Below, piece after piece: positions 34,701-41,253 of a stretch of 64,000 nt of DNA. Source of the DNA: Streptomyces atriruber (GTDB lineage: Bacteria > Actinomycetota > Actinomycetes > Streptomycetales > Streptomycetaceae); contig NZ_LIPN01000060.1 in assembly GCF_001418325.1 (NCBI RefSeq), forward strand, positions 28,768 to 92,767, in the 5' to 3' direction. The first letter of the stretch is position 1, and each line of letters opens with the position of its first letter. Both the position numbers and the translations under genes were made by a program. The notes beneath the pieces are model-generated. The model was not told where the DNA came from. It did not search any database and saw only the letters and a list, made by a program, of their open reading frames with translations.

Positions 34701-35651
34701 GACATCCTGCGCTCCAAGTACGGCCCGGAGAATCACTTCACCCTCATGGCGGGCAGCAACCTCGGGCTCTCGCTGGACATGGTCGGCCTGCCGAACGACT
34801 CCCTGGAGCAGCACAAGGAGGTTCACGAGCGGCGGGTGCGGGTGCTCAGCGAACAGCACGAGCTGACCCTGCGCAGCTCCGTGCACGTGGCCAGCAGGCT
34901 GCGCGAGATCGGTCGATACGACGACTCGCTGACCCGGCTGCAGGAGATCTACCGGCACACCCAGGAGAACGACGGGCTCGGCTGGGCCCATATGACGACG
35001 CTCCTCACGGCCTGCTCGCTGGCCTCGACGCTGCGCCACATCGCCACGTTGTCCCCGGGGCTGTCCTCGCGGACCCGGCGGGAGAACGCGGACTCCGCCC
35101 GCATGCTGAACACACGGGCGCGGGACGCCTTCGTGGTCTACGGCGGCTCGCGACACCCCGAGGCCCTGGTCTCGGGCGTGGGACTCGCGGCCGACCTGCG
35201 GTTCCTTGGCCGGATCGACGGGGCCCACGGGGCGAGGGCGCTGGCGGAGGAGCATCTCGCGGCGTTCCGTGAGTGGGGAGAGGACCATCTCTTCACCCGC
35301 ATCTGCGAGGTGAACCTCGCCCTGGTCCTGCGCGACGCGGAGGACGAGACCGCCGCCGAACTCAGCGAGCGGGGTCTGCGCGGCCTCAAGCAGATCCTCT
35401 ACGTGGACCCGCATCATCCGCTGATCCTGACCGCGTCCCTGTGCCACGCCAACATGCTCGTCTTCGCGGGCGATTCACGGGCGGCGCGGGAGCTCGACGA
35501 GGTGACGCACCAGGGCCTGCTGGAGAAGTTCGGCCCCGACCATCCCCTCACACTGACCGTGGCCGCGCATCTGGGGCTGCGGGCGGACGCCGGGGGCCAC
35601 GCGAGTCCGGACAACCGGATCAGCATCGAACTGGACGTACCGAAGATCTGA
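31728..35651 (+). CDS. fxsT: FxSxx-COOH system TPR protein (MinD-TIR-NB-ARC-TPR)
   Basis: A 1307-residue multidomain protein. Residues ~15-330 form a MinD/ParA-like ATPase with FYSYKGGVGRTMAMANVAWL (the second P-loop Lys is Arg, which I recall as common in this subgroup) and IDWDLESPGLHRYL. Residues ~348-470 look like a degenerate TIR domain (RAVLLVFEPQERRWADWIRA). An NB-ARC module follows, with FLGREDCLQQVR, the intact P-loop GPPGVGKRT near residue 534, LLLVYEDARHPDE and HTLITSENPDW. The C-terminal ~400 residues are tetratricopeptide repeats (GPDHPLTLTVAAHL at the end). This is the STAND design of sensor, switch and effector. The start is ATG 31728, with CTGGAGCGA upstream, 24 bases after fxsC. 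Confidence 0.9.
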   Translation: MSSAEPSGSVRGENQATVVTFYSYKGGVGRTMAMANVAWLLADAGHRVLVIDWDLESPGLHRYLRPFLRDPELTDSTGVVEMVQDYGRAVEALAAEDLPDTEKEARLAELLVRHTQVGMHTDPLAYRFTSPAGRIDFLGPGCQDGLYGRRVATFDWARFYLEQSGRLFAEALRESLRADGYDYVLIDSRTGHSDNASLCTLLLPDVVVVGFNSSNQSIEGSAAVARQVREQSGGRIRVLPVPMRVDRSHPEQAERRLSRARDQFAGVASPILLTNEEQYWREVEVAHVPSVAYEEVLIPFVLQNYEPSLQKQAYERLGQEISGDAELRFAPIAAHVRENYAEAFAEVPAAARAVLLVFEPQERRWADWIRAELFANGVMCEFDRGSGERAARGDTMVTYLVLMSSVMVGSSRLTGLTAHLNPDGLIGRRKVDVAWLEDVEVHPPFRGRPGPKLYTLEEEPARNALLTHFLPGDRRGVPWADRSGHGPRFPGRHPQVSHVPPLRRGEFLGREDCLQQVRNALPPGQAARRPVVLHGPPGVGKRTYALEYLNRFRADYDIVWWMPADSSENVVRELVLLSEQVGASRRASPRAVDALRELLEGRHGGPERLLLVYEDARHPDEIESLLFTSNRVHTLITSENPDWGTLAHPICIEPPSAEEAVRYLRRKAPQLTRELAGQLVDLGEPLPQLLDQMAAYLQNTARPPEAAVAEFVQEVGNRQALGLELPSAVWQSVVEDLGKERPASLDLLRMLTALSPEGAGWDLLESQASLEFLGLPAGVEGRRQLGYAARGLLSRSQARRGQDGRQLTASRMILAAQLRELEPTEAAEIAAGVRRVLAAYAPPDDRVDDQDMYPRYAELDLHVEPSGAMRDDSPEVRRWLVNQVRYRRRTQCLDAAFTLAQRLEEAWTAEAALDDERRLLLLRLRVELANIHTDAGRYPEANRVNGAALGELRRLQDLDGEFALRSALGRGGELRALGRPQDALAEDLSVEDILRSKYGPENHFTLMAGSNLGLSLDMVGLPNDSLEQHKEVHERRVRVLSEQHELTLRSSVHVASRLREIGRYDDSLTRLQEIYRHTQENDGLGWAHMTTLLTACSLASTLRHIATLSPGLSSRTRRENADSARMLNTRARDAFVVYGGSRHPEALVSGVGLAADLRFLGRIDGAHGARALAEEHLAAFREWGEDHLFTRICEVNLALVLRDAEDETAAELSERGLRGLKQILYVDPHHPLILTASLCHANMLVFAGDSRAARELDEVTHQGLLEKFGPDHPLTLTVAAHLGLRADAGGHASPDNRISIELDVPKI

Positions 35652-35679
35652 GCGAACAGCACGAAGCAAGGAGGATCCG

Positions 35680-36507
35680 ATGGCGCATCCGTGGACGGGG
35701 TCGATCGGCGTCCCGCACGCGGTGGCGGTGCTCTCCACGGCACGCGGCTGCGGCGCGACGCTGCTGACGGCCGCGGCCGGCCTGCTCGTCGACGACGCGG
35801 TGGGGCGCGTCGGGCAGACGGTGGTGCTGATGGACGCAGACACCGACTGCGGTGGCCTGACCGACCTGACCCGGTACTGGAACGCCACCTCCGCGGCCGG
35901 GGTCGACGGCCTCCGCGGATTCGCCGAGGACCCCATCGATCTGGCCAACCGCTCCGTGCACGGCTACCTGCGGCACGTGCACACCGGAGACGCGCGGCGC
36001 CAGGACATGGCCGTGTTCCCCCTGGGCCCCGGGGACAAGCCGGGCGAACACCTGCCGACCAACGGGACGCTCCAGGAGACCGTCGGTGCCGCGGTCGAAC
36101 GGCTGATGGAACTTCAGGGCTGTCTGTTCGTCGACTGCGGTGTGGTCCGCACCCCGGTCACGCTCGAGGTGTGCCGACGGGTCCAGCACATCATCCTGGT
36201 CGGGCAGTCGGAGCCGACGAGCGACGTGGAGACCGCCGAGTTCATGACGTGGCTGACGGAGCGCGGCCTGCGCGAAAAGATTCTGGGGTGGGTGTGCAAC
36301 GACCCGAACGGCGCGCGGTCCGGGACGGTCGAATCCGCGGGAGTCCCTCCCGCGCTGATGCAACTGCCGTACGACCGGGGCGGCGCGGCCAGGATCGCCC
36401 AGGGACGGCTGCCGGGCCCCGGCAGTCCGCTGGTCCGGGCATTGCGCGAGCAGATGCTGGCGCTGTGGCCGGACGTCCTCAACGACGGGGCCATGGGGGC
36501 GAGATGA
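35680..36507 (+). CDS. MinD/ParA-like protein with degraded P-loop
   Basis: A 275-residue protein of the MinD/ParA fold: the first strand VAVLSTARGCGATLLTAA, then VVLMDADTDCGGLTDL (switch I region), CLFVDCGV (Walker B-like) and HIILVGQSEPTSDVETAEFM. The deviant Walker A of the family (xKGGxGK[ST]) reads STARGCGATL here, so both lysines are missing and ATP hydrolysis by the usual mechanism is doubtful. A close ribosome site AAGGAGG (35668-35674) lies 28 bases or less from fxsT, so it belongs to the fxs operon, and its TGA overlaps the next ATG. It may act as a regulatory partner of the intact ATPase in FxsT; that is inference. Confidence 0.8.
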   Translation: MAHPWTGSIGVPHAVAVLSTARGCGATLLTAAAGLLVDDAVGRVGQTVVLMDADTDCGGLTDLTRYWNATSAAGVDGLRGFAEDPIDLANRSVHGYLRHVHTGDARRQDMAVFPLGPGDKPGEHLPTNGTLQETVGAAVERLMELQGCLFVDCGVVRTPVTLEVCRRVQHIILVGQSEPTSDVETAEFMTWLTERGLREKILGWVCNDPNGARSGTVESAGVPPALMQLPYDRGGAARIAQGRLPGPGSPLVRALREQMLALWPDVLNDGAMGAR

Positions 36508-37601
36508 GCGATGACAGGAACGTGCCGGGCGCGGGGACGGGGATCCCGGATCCCCGACGTGCGGGGTCGGCCCCCGCACCACCGGAGCGGCGAGCGCCCG
36601 ACCGGCCGCCGGAAGTGCGCCGCGCGACGCATGTGACCGACGACAGCGACGCGTTCGTCGACCTGTGCGCGAATGCGCTCAGCGAGACCGGGCTCCATCA
36701 CGTGGCCCAGTACCGCTGGGGCGTCTTCGGCTACTCGGTGGACATCCTGGACCGGCTGCCCGAGGCCCAGGGCAGTGGGTTCGGCGGGCCGGGAGGCAAG
36801 GAACAGGACGCCAGGCGCGAACGGTTCGTGCGCCTCGGACGTCAACTGCACTACGTCCTGGGCCGGATGGACCACGTGCTGCGCTCGGTCGACAGCGGCA
36901 AGCTCATCCGCAGCGTGCTCCAGGTCGGTGACGGCGCCGTCTTCCACTACTACTTCCGTGCGGACGACTGTCTGACCGGGGTCTCGCTGGGCGCCGACAC
37001 CGTGGACGCGGGCGACCGCGCCATGGCCGAACTGGTCGGATCCTTCCGCCGCGAGATCGGCCTGCCCCCGATGAATCCGGGCGGCTTCGAATCGGAATCG
37101 TCGCTGCCGGTGGTCGAGCGGACGAACTGGAAGGAGCCCCACCGCGTCGTGGAGGGGTACTGGGGGACGACGGAACCCGAGCTGCTCGAGCGTTGCGCCG
37201 AGTCTGTCTCGCCCCACGGGCTGCACTACGCCGGATACGTCGCTCCGGGCACCGGCCGGCTCAGCGCCGACGTCTTCAACGACCCGGAACTGTCCCGCTT
37301 CTTCGGCGGCGGTCTCACCCGGGACGAGCGGCGCACCCGCTACACGGAGCTGGGAGAGCGTCTGCACTACGTCGTGGCACGGCTCAATCAGTCCTTGCGC
37401 GCGGTGATGCCCGGCCGACTCTCACGGGTCGTCCTTGACGTCGAGGAAGGAGCCCTGTTCTATGTCGACCGGCCCGAGGACCACTTCCTGCTCGGCGTCA
37501 CCCTCGACCAGAGCCAAGTGGCGCGGGCCGACCGGCGGATGAACGGTCTGGTGCACCTCGTATCCGACGTGATCGGACAGGAACCGGACGACAAGCTCTG
37601 A
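36504..37601 (+). CDS. Unrecognised internally duplicated protein of the fxs operon
   Basis: A 365-residue soluble protein. After a Pro/Arg-rich N-terminus (residues 1-40) it contains two homologous halves. Half one: FVDLCANALSETGLHHVAQY, RLGRQLHYVLGRMDHVLRSV, AVFHYYFRADDCLTGVSL. Half two: LLERCAESVSPHGLHYAGYV, ELGERLHYVVARLNQSLRAV, ALFYVDRPEDHFLLGVTL. The pattern (helix, strands, then a GVTLDQ..V..ADRRMNGLV helix) recalls roadblock/longin-like folds, which partner small GTPases or MinD-like ATPases, but I cannot name the family. Its ATG overlaps the stop of the MinD-like gene, so the two products are probably made in matched amounts and may bind each other. Confidence 0.75.
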   Translation: MSDDRNVPGAGTGIPDPRRAGSAPAPPERRAPDRPPEVRRATHVTDDSDAFVDLCANALSETGLHHVAQYRWGVFGYSVDILDRLPEAQGSGFGGPGGKEQDARRERFVRLGRQLHYVLGRMDHVLRSVDSGKLIRSVLQVGDGAVFHYYFRADDCLTGVSLGADTVDAGDRAMAELVGSFRREIGLPPMNPGGFESESSLPVVERTNWKEPHRVVEGYWGTTEPELLERCAESVSPHGLHYAGYVAPGTGRLSADVFNDPELSRFFGGGLTRDERRTRYTELGERLHYVVARLNQSLRAVMPGRLSRVVLDVEEGALFYVDRPEDHFLLGVTLDQSQVARADRRMNGLVHLVSDVIGQEPDDKL

Positions 37602-37734
37602 ACTCCGAAACCGTGGGTGACCATTCACTCGCACGGGTACAGCGCTGGTACGAACCGCGGGCATTCGGTCCCGGCGCGCGCTCCACTGCTGGGATGCTCA
37701 TCGCCGTAGGCAGTCGGCCGGACGGGAGCGGGGC

Positions 37735-38976
37735 ATGGCAAGGACGCTGAGAGCGGCGTGCCACCTGTGGATCATGCTCGCCGTCCTCGGTTTCGGGTGG
37801 GCGCTCTCGACCGTCACGGGCACCGACCTCCTGACCGACTCCGCGGCCTACCCGGTGACCGTGTCGCTGCTCCTCGCCGTCGGACTGTACGGCTCGACAT
37901 CCGGCATCGACCTCGCCGAGGCACGCGACGATCTGCGCACGCTGCTCCTCGCGGTCACCGTCGGTGTGCTCGCCAAGGCCGCACTGATCGTGCCGGTGCT
38001 GTGGTTCGCGGTCAGAGAACCCGCGTACCTGATTCTGGCGATCGCGGTCGCCCAGATCGACCCGCTCTCGGTGGCGGCCCTGCGCTCGCGCAGCCGTATG
38101 TCGGAGCGGGGCAAGACCGTGCTGTCCGTCTGGTCGTCCTTCGACGACCCGGTCACCGTTCTGCTCACGGCCTATCTGGCCCCGGTGGCGCTGAGCGCGC
38201 TGAACGGTGCGAAGGACTCCTCCGCGCTGCCGGTCACGCCGGACGCGTACGCCTTCACGATGCTGGGGAACGTGGCCTTGGTGGCTATGGCCGGGCTCGC
38301 CTGGTTCCTGCTGCGACCACGGCCGCGAACGCAGCGGTGGGGAGACGGGAAAGCGGCTCTGCTGCGCGCCTCCGTGAGCCTTCTCGTGCTCGGCGGTGTC
38401 CTCGTCGCGGCCACGGCGTACGGCCTGATGCTCGGCGTGGCGATCGTCGGCCTGTTCTACCGGCCGCCCCTGCTGCTGCCGGTGATCGGCCCGGTGCTGA
38501 CCACCGCGTACTACCTGGCGCTGGTGGCTCTCGGGCTGTTGCTCGTCGACGGTGTCGAGCCGGGGCCCGGGATCGCCCTGGGGGCCGCCGCCTTCGGCGC
38601 GCAGATGGTCGTCGGATGGCTCATTGCCCGGAACCTGGACCGTTCCGACCGGGTCTCCTTGGCGCTGGGCCAGCAGAACGGAGTGACGGCGGTCGTCCTC
38701 GCCCTGTCCCTCCAGCCGGCCTTCCCGCGCACGGTGGCGATCGTCGCGCCCGCCGTCGTCACCGTCAACGTCGTGCACTTCCTGACGAACGAGCTGTGGA
38801 ACCGTCGGCAGCTCACGAGGTCAGCCCCATCGCCCCCGTCCGGTGTCGGTTCTGGCGTCCGCCTGGCGGCAGCCGACGGCCCGTCGCCGCCGGTCACCCC
38901 CGGGTCAGGCCCGCCCCTCGGCGTCATGTGTGATCAGATCCCCCGGCTGGCACCCGAGGACCTCGCAGATCCGTGA
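37735..38976 (+). CDS. Monovalent cation/proton antiporter-like membrane protein
   Basis: A 413-residue integral membrane protein with about 10-12 hydrophobic segments up to residue ~360. The section AQIDPLSVAALRSRSRMSER, then SSFDDPVTVLLTAYLAP, resembles the ion-binding helices of the CPA/NhaA-type exchanger superfamily, with paired aspartates. The last ~50 residues (GSGVRLAAADGPSPPVTPGS and on) are hydrophilic and Pro-rich, and their coding region overlaps the end of the convergent HTH gene by 72 bases; this tail may be a read-through extension. GGAGCGGGG lies before ATG 37735. It follows the fxs operon after 133 bases and is probably separately transcribed. The exact ion is unknown. Confidence 0.75.
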   Translation: MARTLRAACHLWIMLAVLGFGWALSTVTGTDLLTDSAAYPVTVSLLLAVGLYGSTSGIDLAEARDDLRTLLLAVTVGVLAKAALIVPVLWFAVREPAYLILAIAVAQIDPLSVAALRSRSRMSERGKTVLSVWSSFDDPVTVLLTAYLAPVALSALNGAKDSSALPVTPDAYAFTMLGNVALVAMAGLAWFLLRPRPRTQRWGDGKAALLRASVSLLVLGGVLVAATAYGLMLGVAIVGLFYRPPLLLPVIGPVLTTAYYLALVALGLLLVDGVEPGPGIALGAAAFGAQMVVGWLIARNLDRSDRVSLALGQQNGVTAVVLALSLQPAFPRTVAIVAPAVVTVNVVHFLTNELWNRRQLTRSAPSPPSGVGSGVRLAAADGPSPPVTPGSGPPLGVMCDQIPRLAPEDLADP

Positions 38977-39138
38977 CAGGGTCGAGAAGCGGATGGCCTT
39001 GGCCCGTCCGTTCTTGAGCACGGACAGGTTGACGACGGTGATCCCCACCTTCTCCGACAGTTCGGTGAGCGTCATGCCGCGCTCGGCCAGGAGTCGGTCC
39101 AGGTGGATCCGGATCGAGTGAAGTTCCTCTTCGGGCAT
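38905..39138 (-). CDS. Small Cro/C1-type HTH regulator (YozG-like)
   Basis: A 77-residue protein that is almost only an XRE helix-turn-helix: HLDRLLAERGMTLTELSEKV, VNLSVLKNGRAKAIRFSTLS, and RICEVLGCQPGDLI. Its ATG overlaps the stop of the upstream membrane gene (TGATG), so the two are coupled. Such a small HTH protein behind a DUF2975 membrane protein is a familiar bacterial pair, thought to be an autoregulated module with the membrane partner modulating the repressor. The likely operator is the double palindrome at 39744-39787. The 3' 72 bases are shared with the convergent antiporter gene. Confidence 0.92.
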   Translation of the reverse strand: MPEEELHSIRIHLDRLLAERGMTLTELSEKVGITVVNLSVLKNGRAKAIRFSTLSRICEVLGCQPGDLITHDAEGRA

Positions 39139-39743
39139 CAGATGGTCCCTTCGAGATCCTCTCGCATGCGTACGCCCTCGCGCATGATCTTTCCCATGAT
39201 CACGGCGGCGAGACCGGCGAGGACGAGTGCCTGCGGCCCGGCGACCGTCGGGTCCGAACCCACGATCGGCGCCATGCTCCCGACTAGCCAGGAGTGCGAC
39301 CAGCCGACGACGAGACCGGCGATCGGTGTGCCCAGGGTGACGAACCAGCCGAGGGCGGAGAGCCGTCGCGACACCACATCGGTGAACGGCCCTTGCAACA
39401 GGACGCCCTTGAGCAGCCGGGAGAAGAGCAGCAGCGTCAGGGCGCCGAACAGCAGCCAGGGCAGTCCGCCCCCGAGGTCGGCGGCGCGCTGTCCCACGGA
39501 CGGACCATCCTGGCAGAGGCGGGCGGCACTGCTGCTGGCGTCCACGCCCTTGTTGATCGGCAAGGGGGCCTCCGTCGCCAGCGAGGCGTTGTGCCAGAAG
39601 TCCGTCTCCACGCAGACCGCCCCGTCGTCGAGCATGTGCGTGACCGCCGTGCCGACGAAGGCGAGCCCGCTGAGCACCGCCAGCATGAAGGTCACTGATG
39701 CCAGGGCCCTGGTAAGTCGCGTGTTCACTGCATCCCATCCCAT
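39138..39743 (-). CDS. DUF2975-type membrane protein
   Basis: A 201-residue membrane protein with four hydrophobic segments: ASVTFMLAVLSGLAFVGTAV, GGLPWLLFGALTLLLFSRLL, LGWFVTLGTPIAGLVVGW and ALVLAGLAAVIMGKIM. The extracytoplasmic loop holds two cysteines (AVCVETDF and ARLCQDG) that could pair. The closing MGKIMREGVRMREDLEGTI fits DUF2975 proteins. The frame opens at ATG 39743, which abuts the operator arm and leaves no ribosome site; GTG 39728, preceded by GGGATGGGA, may be the true start, or the message is leaderless. The gene is coupled to the HTH gene downstream. Confidence 0.82.
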   Translation of the reverse strand: MGWDAVNTRLTRALASVTFMLAVLSGLAFVGTAVTHMLDDGAVCVETDFWHNASLATEAPLPINKGVDASSSAARLCQDGPSVGQRAADLGGGLPWLLFGALTLLLFSRLLKGVLLQGPFTDVVSRRLSALGWFVTLGTPIAGLVVGWSHSWLVGSMAPIVGSDPTVAGPQALVLAGLAAVIMGKIMREGVRMREDLEGTI

Positions 39744-39787
39744 CGTTTATCGATATGCCTCAGGCTAGAGGAGCATATCGATAAACG
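39744..39787. promoter_or_regulatory. Perfect 14-bp inverted repeat, operator of the DUF2975/HTH pair
   Basis: CGTTTATCGATATG (39744-39757) and CATATCGATAAACG (39774-39787) are perfect inverted copies, separated by 16 bases. Each arm also contains the self-complementary octamer TATCGATA. One arm touches the first start codon of the membrane gene, so a bound repressor would block both promoter and ribosome. The element is strikingly AT-rich for this genome. The HTH protein encoded just downstream is the obvious binder (inference). Confidence 0.7.
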
Positions 39788-40134
39788 ACAAGTCCGTGAG
39801 GTCGTGAGTCCGCGAGCGGGGCGGGAGGCGTCGGTGTGCCCGAGGTGCGGTCGGCGGCTGGTGGGTGCCAGGGCAGGAGGCTGCGGCCGGTGTCGTGGAG
39901 GTGCTGCGCGCGGCTGTCGGCGGCGTGCCGTTCGAGGGTTCCCGTCAGTCCTTGCAGGGCGCGCCCAACACCGCCTGGTTCGGCGGCCGGGCTGGTGCTC
40001 TCCGCTTCGAGCACGGAGGCCTCATGGGCGATCTGGTCCCGGCGCTCATCGCTGATGCCGCCCCGTGGTGCGGCCGCGAGGGCCTGGCGGGCGAGGTCCG
40101 CGAACCGGGAGGGGGCGAAACCGAAGGTGTTGTT
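39788..40134. other. Region without a supported gene
   Basis: About 350 bases between the operator and the end of the LysR gene. Open frames exist on both strands (for example minus 40014-39760), but none has a ribosome site, a recognisable domain or convincing codon bias, and they overlap each other. It may be decayed coding sequence. No terminator hairpin was identified. Confidence 0.4.
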
Positions 40135-41064
40135 CTACGTGTTGCCGGAGCCGACCTGAGCCGTGCCGCCGTGGATGTTCGTGGTGTACGTCGGGTGGTG
40201 GCGTGCGGCGGCCGCTGCGACCGCGGCGCGCACGAAGGCGGCGACGGCCGGCGACCGCGCGTCCTGGGGCCAGGCGACGGCCAGCGTGGCGTCCGGCAGA
40301 TCGTCGACCGGTCGATAGGCGATCTCGGGTCGCGGGTAGCGTCGGGCCACCGAGGCCGACGCGAAGAACACGACGTTGCCCGTCTCGACGAGGCTGAAGA
40401 TTTCCGACAGGTTCGAGGCCTGCCGCGCCCCCGACCCGGACCAAGGCGCGAGGGGGCGGCCGTTGCGGGCCGGGGAGCCGTCGGGGAGCTTGCGGTCGGC
40501 CAGGTCGGCGAGGCGTAGCCGAGGCCGGGCGGCCAGCGGGTCGGCAGCGGCCACGGCGAGCAGGACCGGTTCGGTCAGCATCGGCTCGCTGTCCAGGCCT
40601 CGGTCGTCGAAGGGGAGCTGCACGAGTGCCACGTCGGCGAGGCCGTCGCGAAGGGCCTGCGGCTGCTCGCCGAACCCTCCGAGCAGCAACTCCGTCGGCA
40701 GGGCGGCACGTTCGGTGCCATAGGCGTCCAGGATCTGCGGCAGCAGGCCGCCGTCGATGTCGGCCTTGAGCGCGACCCGCAGCCGCGGCGACGCGCTGCC
40801 CGCCTGCCGGGCCCGCCGGGCTGCGGCGGTGACCGCCTCAAGGGCGGTCCGGGCGTCGCGCAGCAGGACGTCCCCGGCCGGGGTCAGCTTCACCTGCCGG
40901 GTGGTCCGCTGGAACAGCTCGACACCGAGCTGCCGTTCCAGGACCCGGATCGCACGGGACAGCGGGGGCTGCGCCATGCCCAGCCGGGTGGCGGCGCGCC
41001 CGAAGTGCAGTTCCTCCGCGACCGCGACGAAGTACCGGAGCTGCCGCACCTCCAGGTCATCCAT
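40135..41064 (-). CDS. LysR-family transcriptional regulator
   Basis: A 309-residue LysR regulator. The winged helix is textbook (LRYFVAVAEELHFGRAATRL, QPPLSRAIRVLERQLGVELF, TPAGDVLL), and the effector domain starts near residue 93 (LRVALKADIDGGLLPQILDA). It resembles the LysR protein at 24155-25003 in both halves, so the two may be distant paralogues. It is divergent from the NmrA-like oxidoreductase gene across 189 bases that include a CT-rich tract, and probably controls it. The C-terminal ~20 residues (HPTYTTNIHGGTAQ) are hydrophilic and extend past the usual end. Confidence 0.93.
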   Translation of the reverse strand: MDDLEVRQLRYFVAVAEELHFGRAATRLGMAQPPLSRAIRVLERQLGVELFQRTTRQVKLTPAGDVLLRDARTALEAVTAAARRARQAGSASPRLRVALKADIDGGLLPQILDAYGTERAALPTELLLGGFGEQPQALRDGLADVALVQLPFDDRGLDSEPMLTEPVLLAVAAADPLAARPRLRLADLADRKLPDGSPARNGRPLAPWSGSGARQASNLSEIFSLVETGNVVFFASASVARRYPRPEIAYRPVDDLPDATLAVAWPQDARSPAVAAFVRAAVAAAAARHHPTYTTNIHGGTAQVGSGNT

Positions 41065-41167
41065 ACCGCCAGGGTATCAATGGCGACCGAGACGGTCCTT
41101 CACCTGCGCTGTTGCGCCCGGTTGACTCGGCAGCATCCGGCGACGCCCGCTGAGGCCCCGTCGTCGG

Positions 41168-41241
41168 CTCTCTCCCACCTCTCTCTCGGCGCTCTCTCAG
41201 CTTTCTCTGAGTCTCTCTCGGCTCTCTTCCAACTCTCTTTC
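41168..41241 (+). repeat. CT-rich tract with helically spaced CTCTC clusters
   Basis: Seven CTCTC-type clusters begin at about 41168, 41179, 41192, 41203, 41212, 41222 and 41233, on average every 10-11 bases, ending just before the ribosome site of the NmrA-like gene. The transcript would have a pyrimidine-rich leader, and the DNA would present the clusters on one helix face. Confidence 0.65.
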
Positions 41242-41253
41242 ACGGAGGCACTC

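Noticed and set aside
25922..37601. CBASS, Thoeris or a named TIR defence system
   Set aside because: No cyclic-nucleotide synthase or ThsA-like SLOG/SIR2 partner is present. The fxsB/fxsC/fxsT set fits the FxSxx-COOH locus better.
37735..38976. Firm NhaA assignment of the antiporter
   Set aside because: The exchanger-like Asp pair and helix number are visible, but the NhaA signature could not be recognised, so only a general antiporter call is made.
39865..40518. Plus-strand 217-codon frame
   Set aside because: Two thirds of it are antisense to the LysR gene, and the remainder has no ribosome site or recognisable domain.
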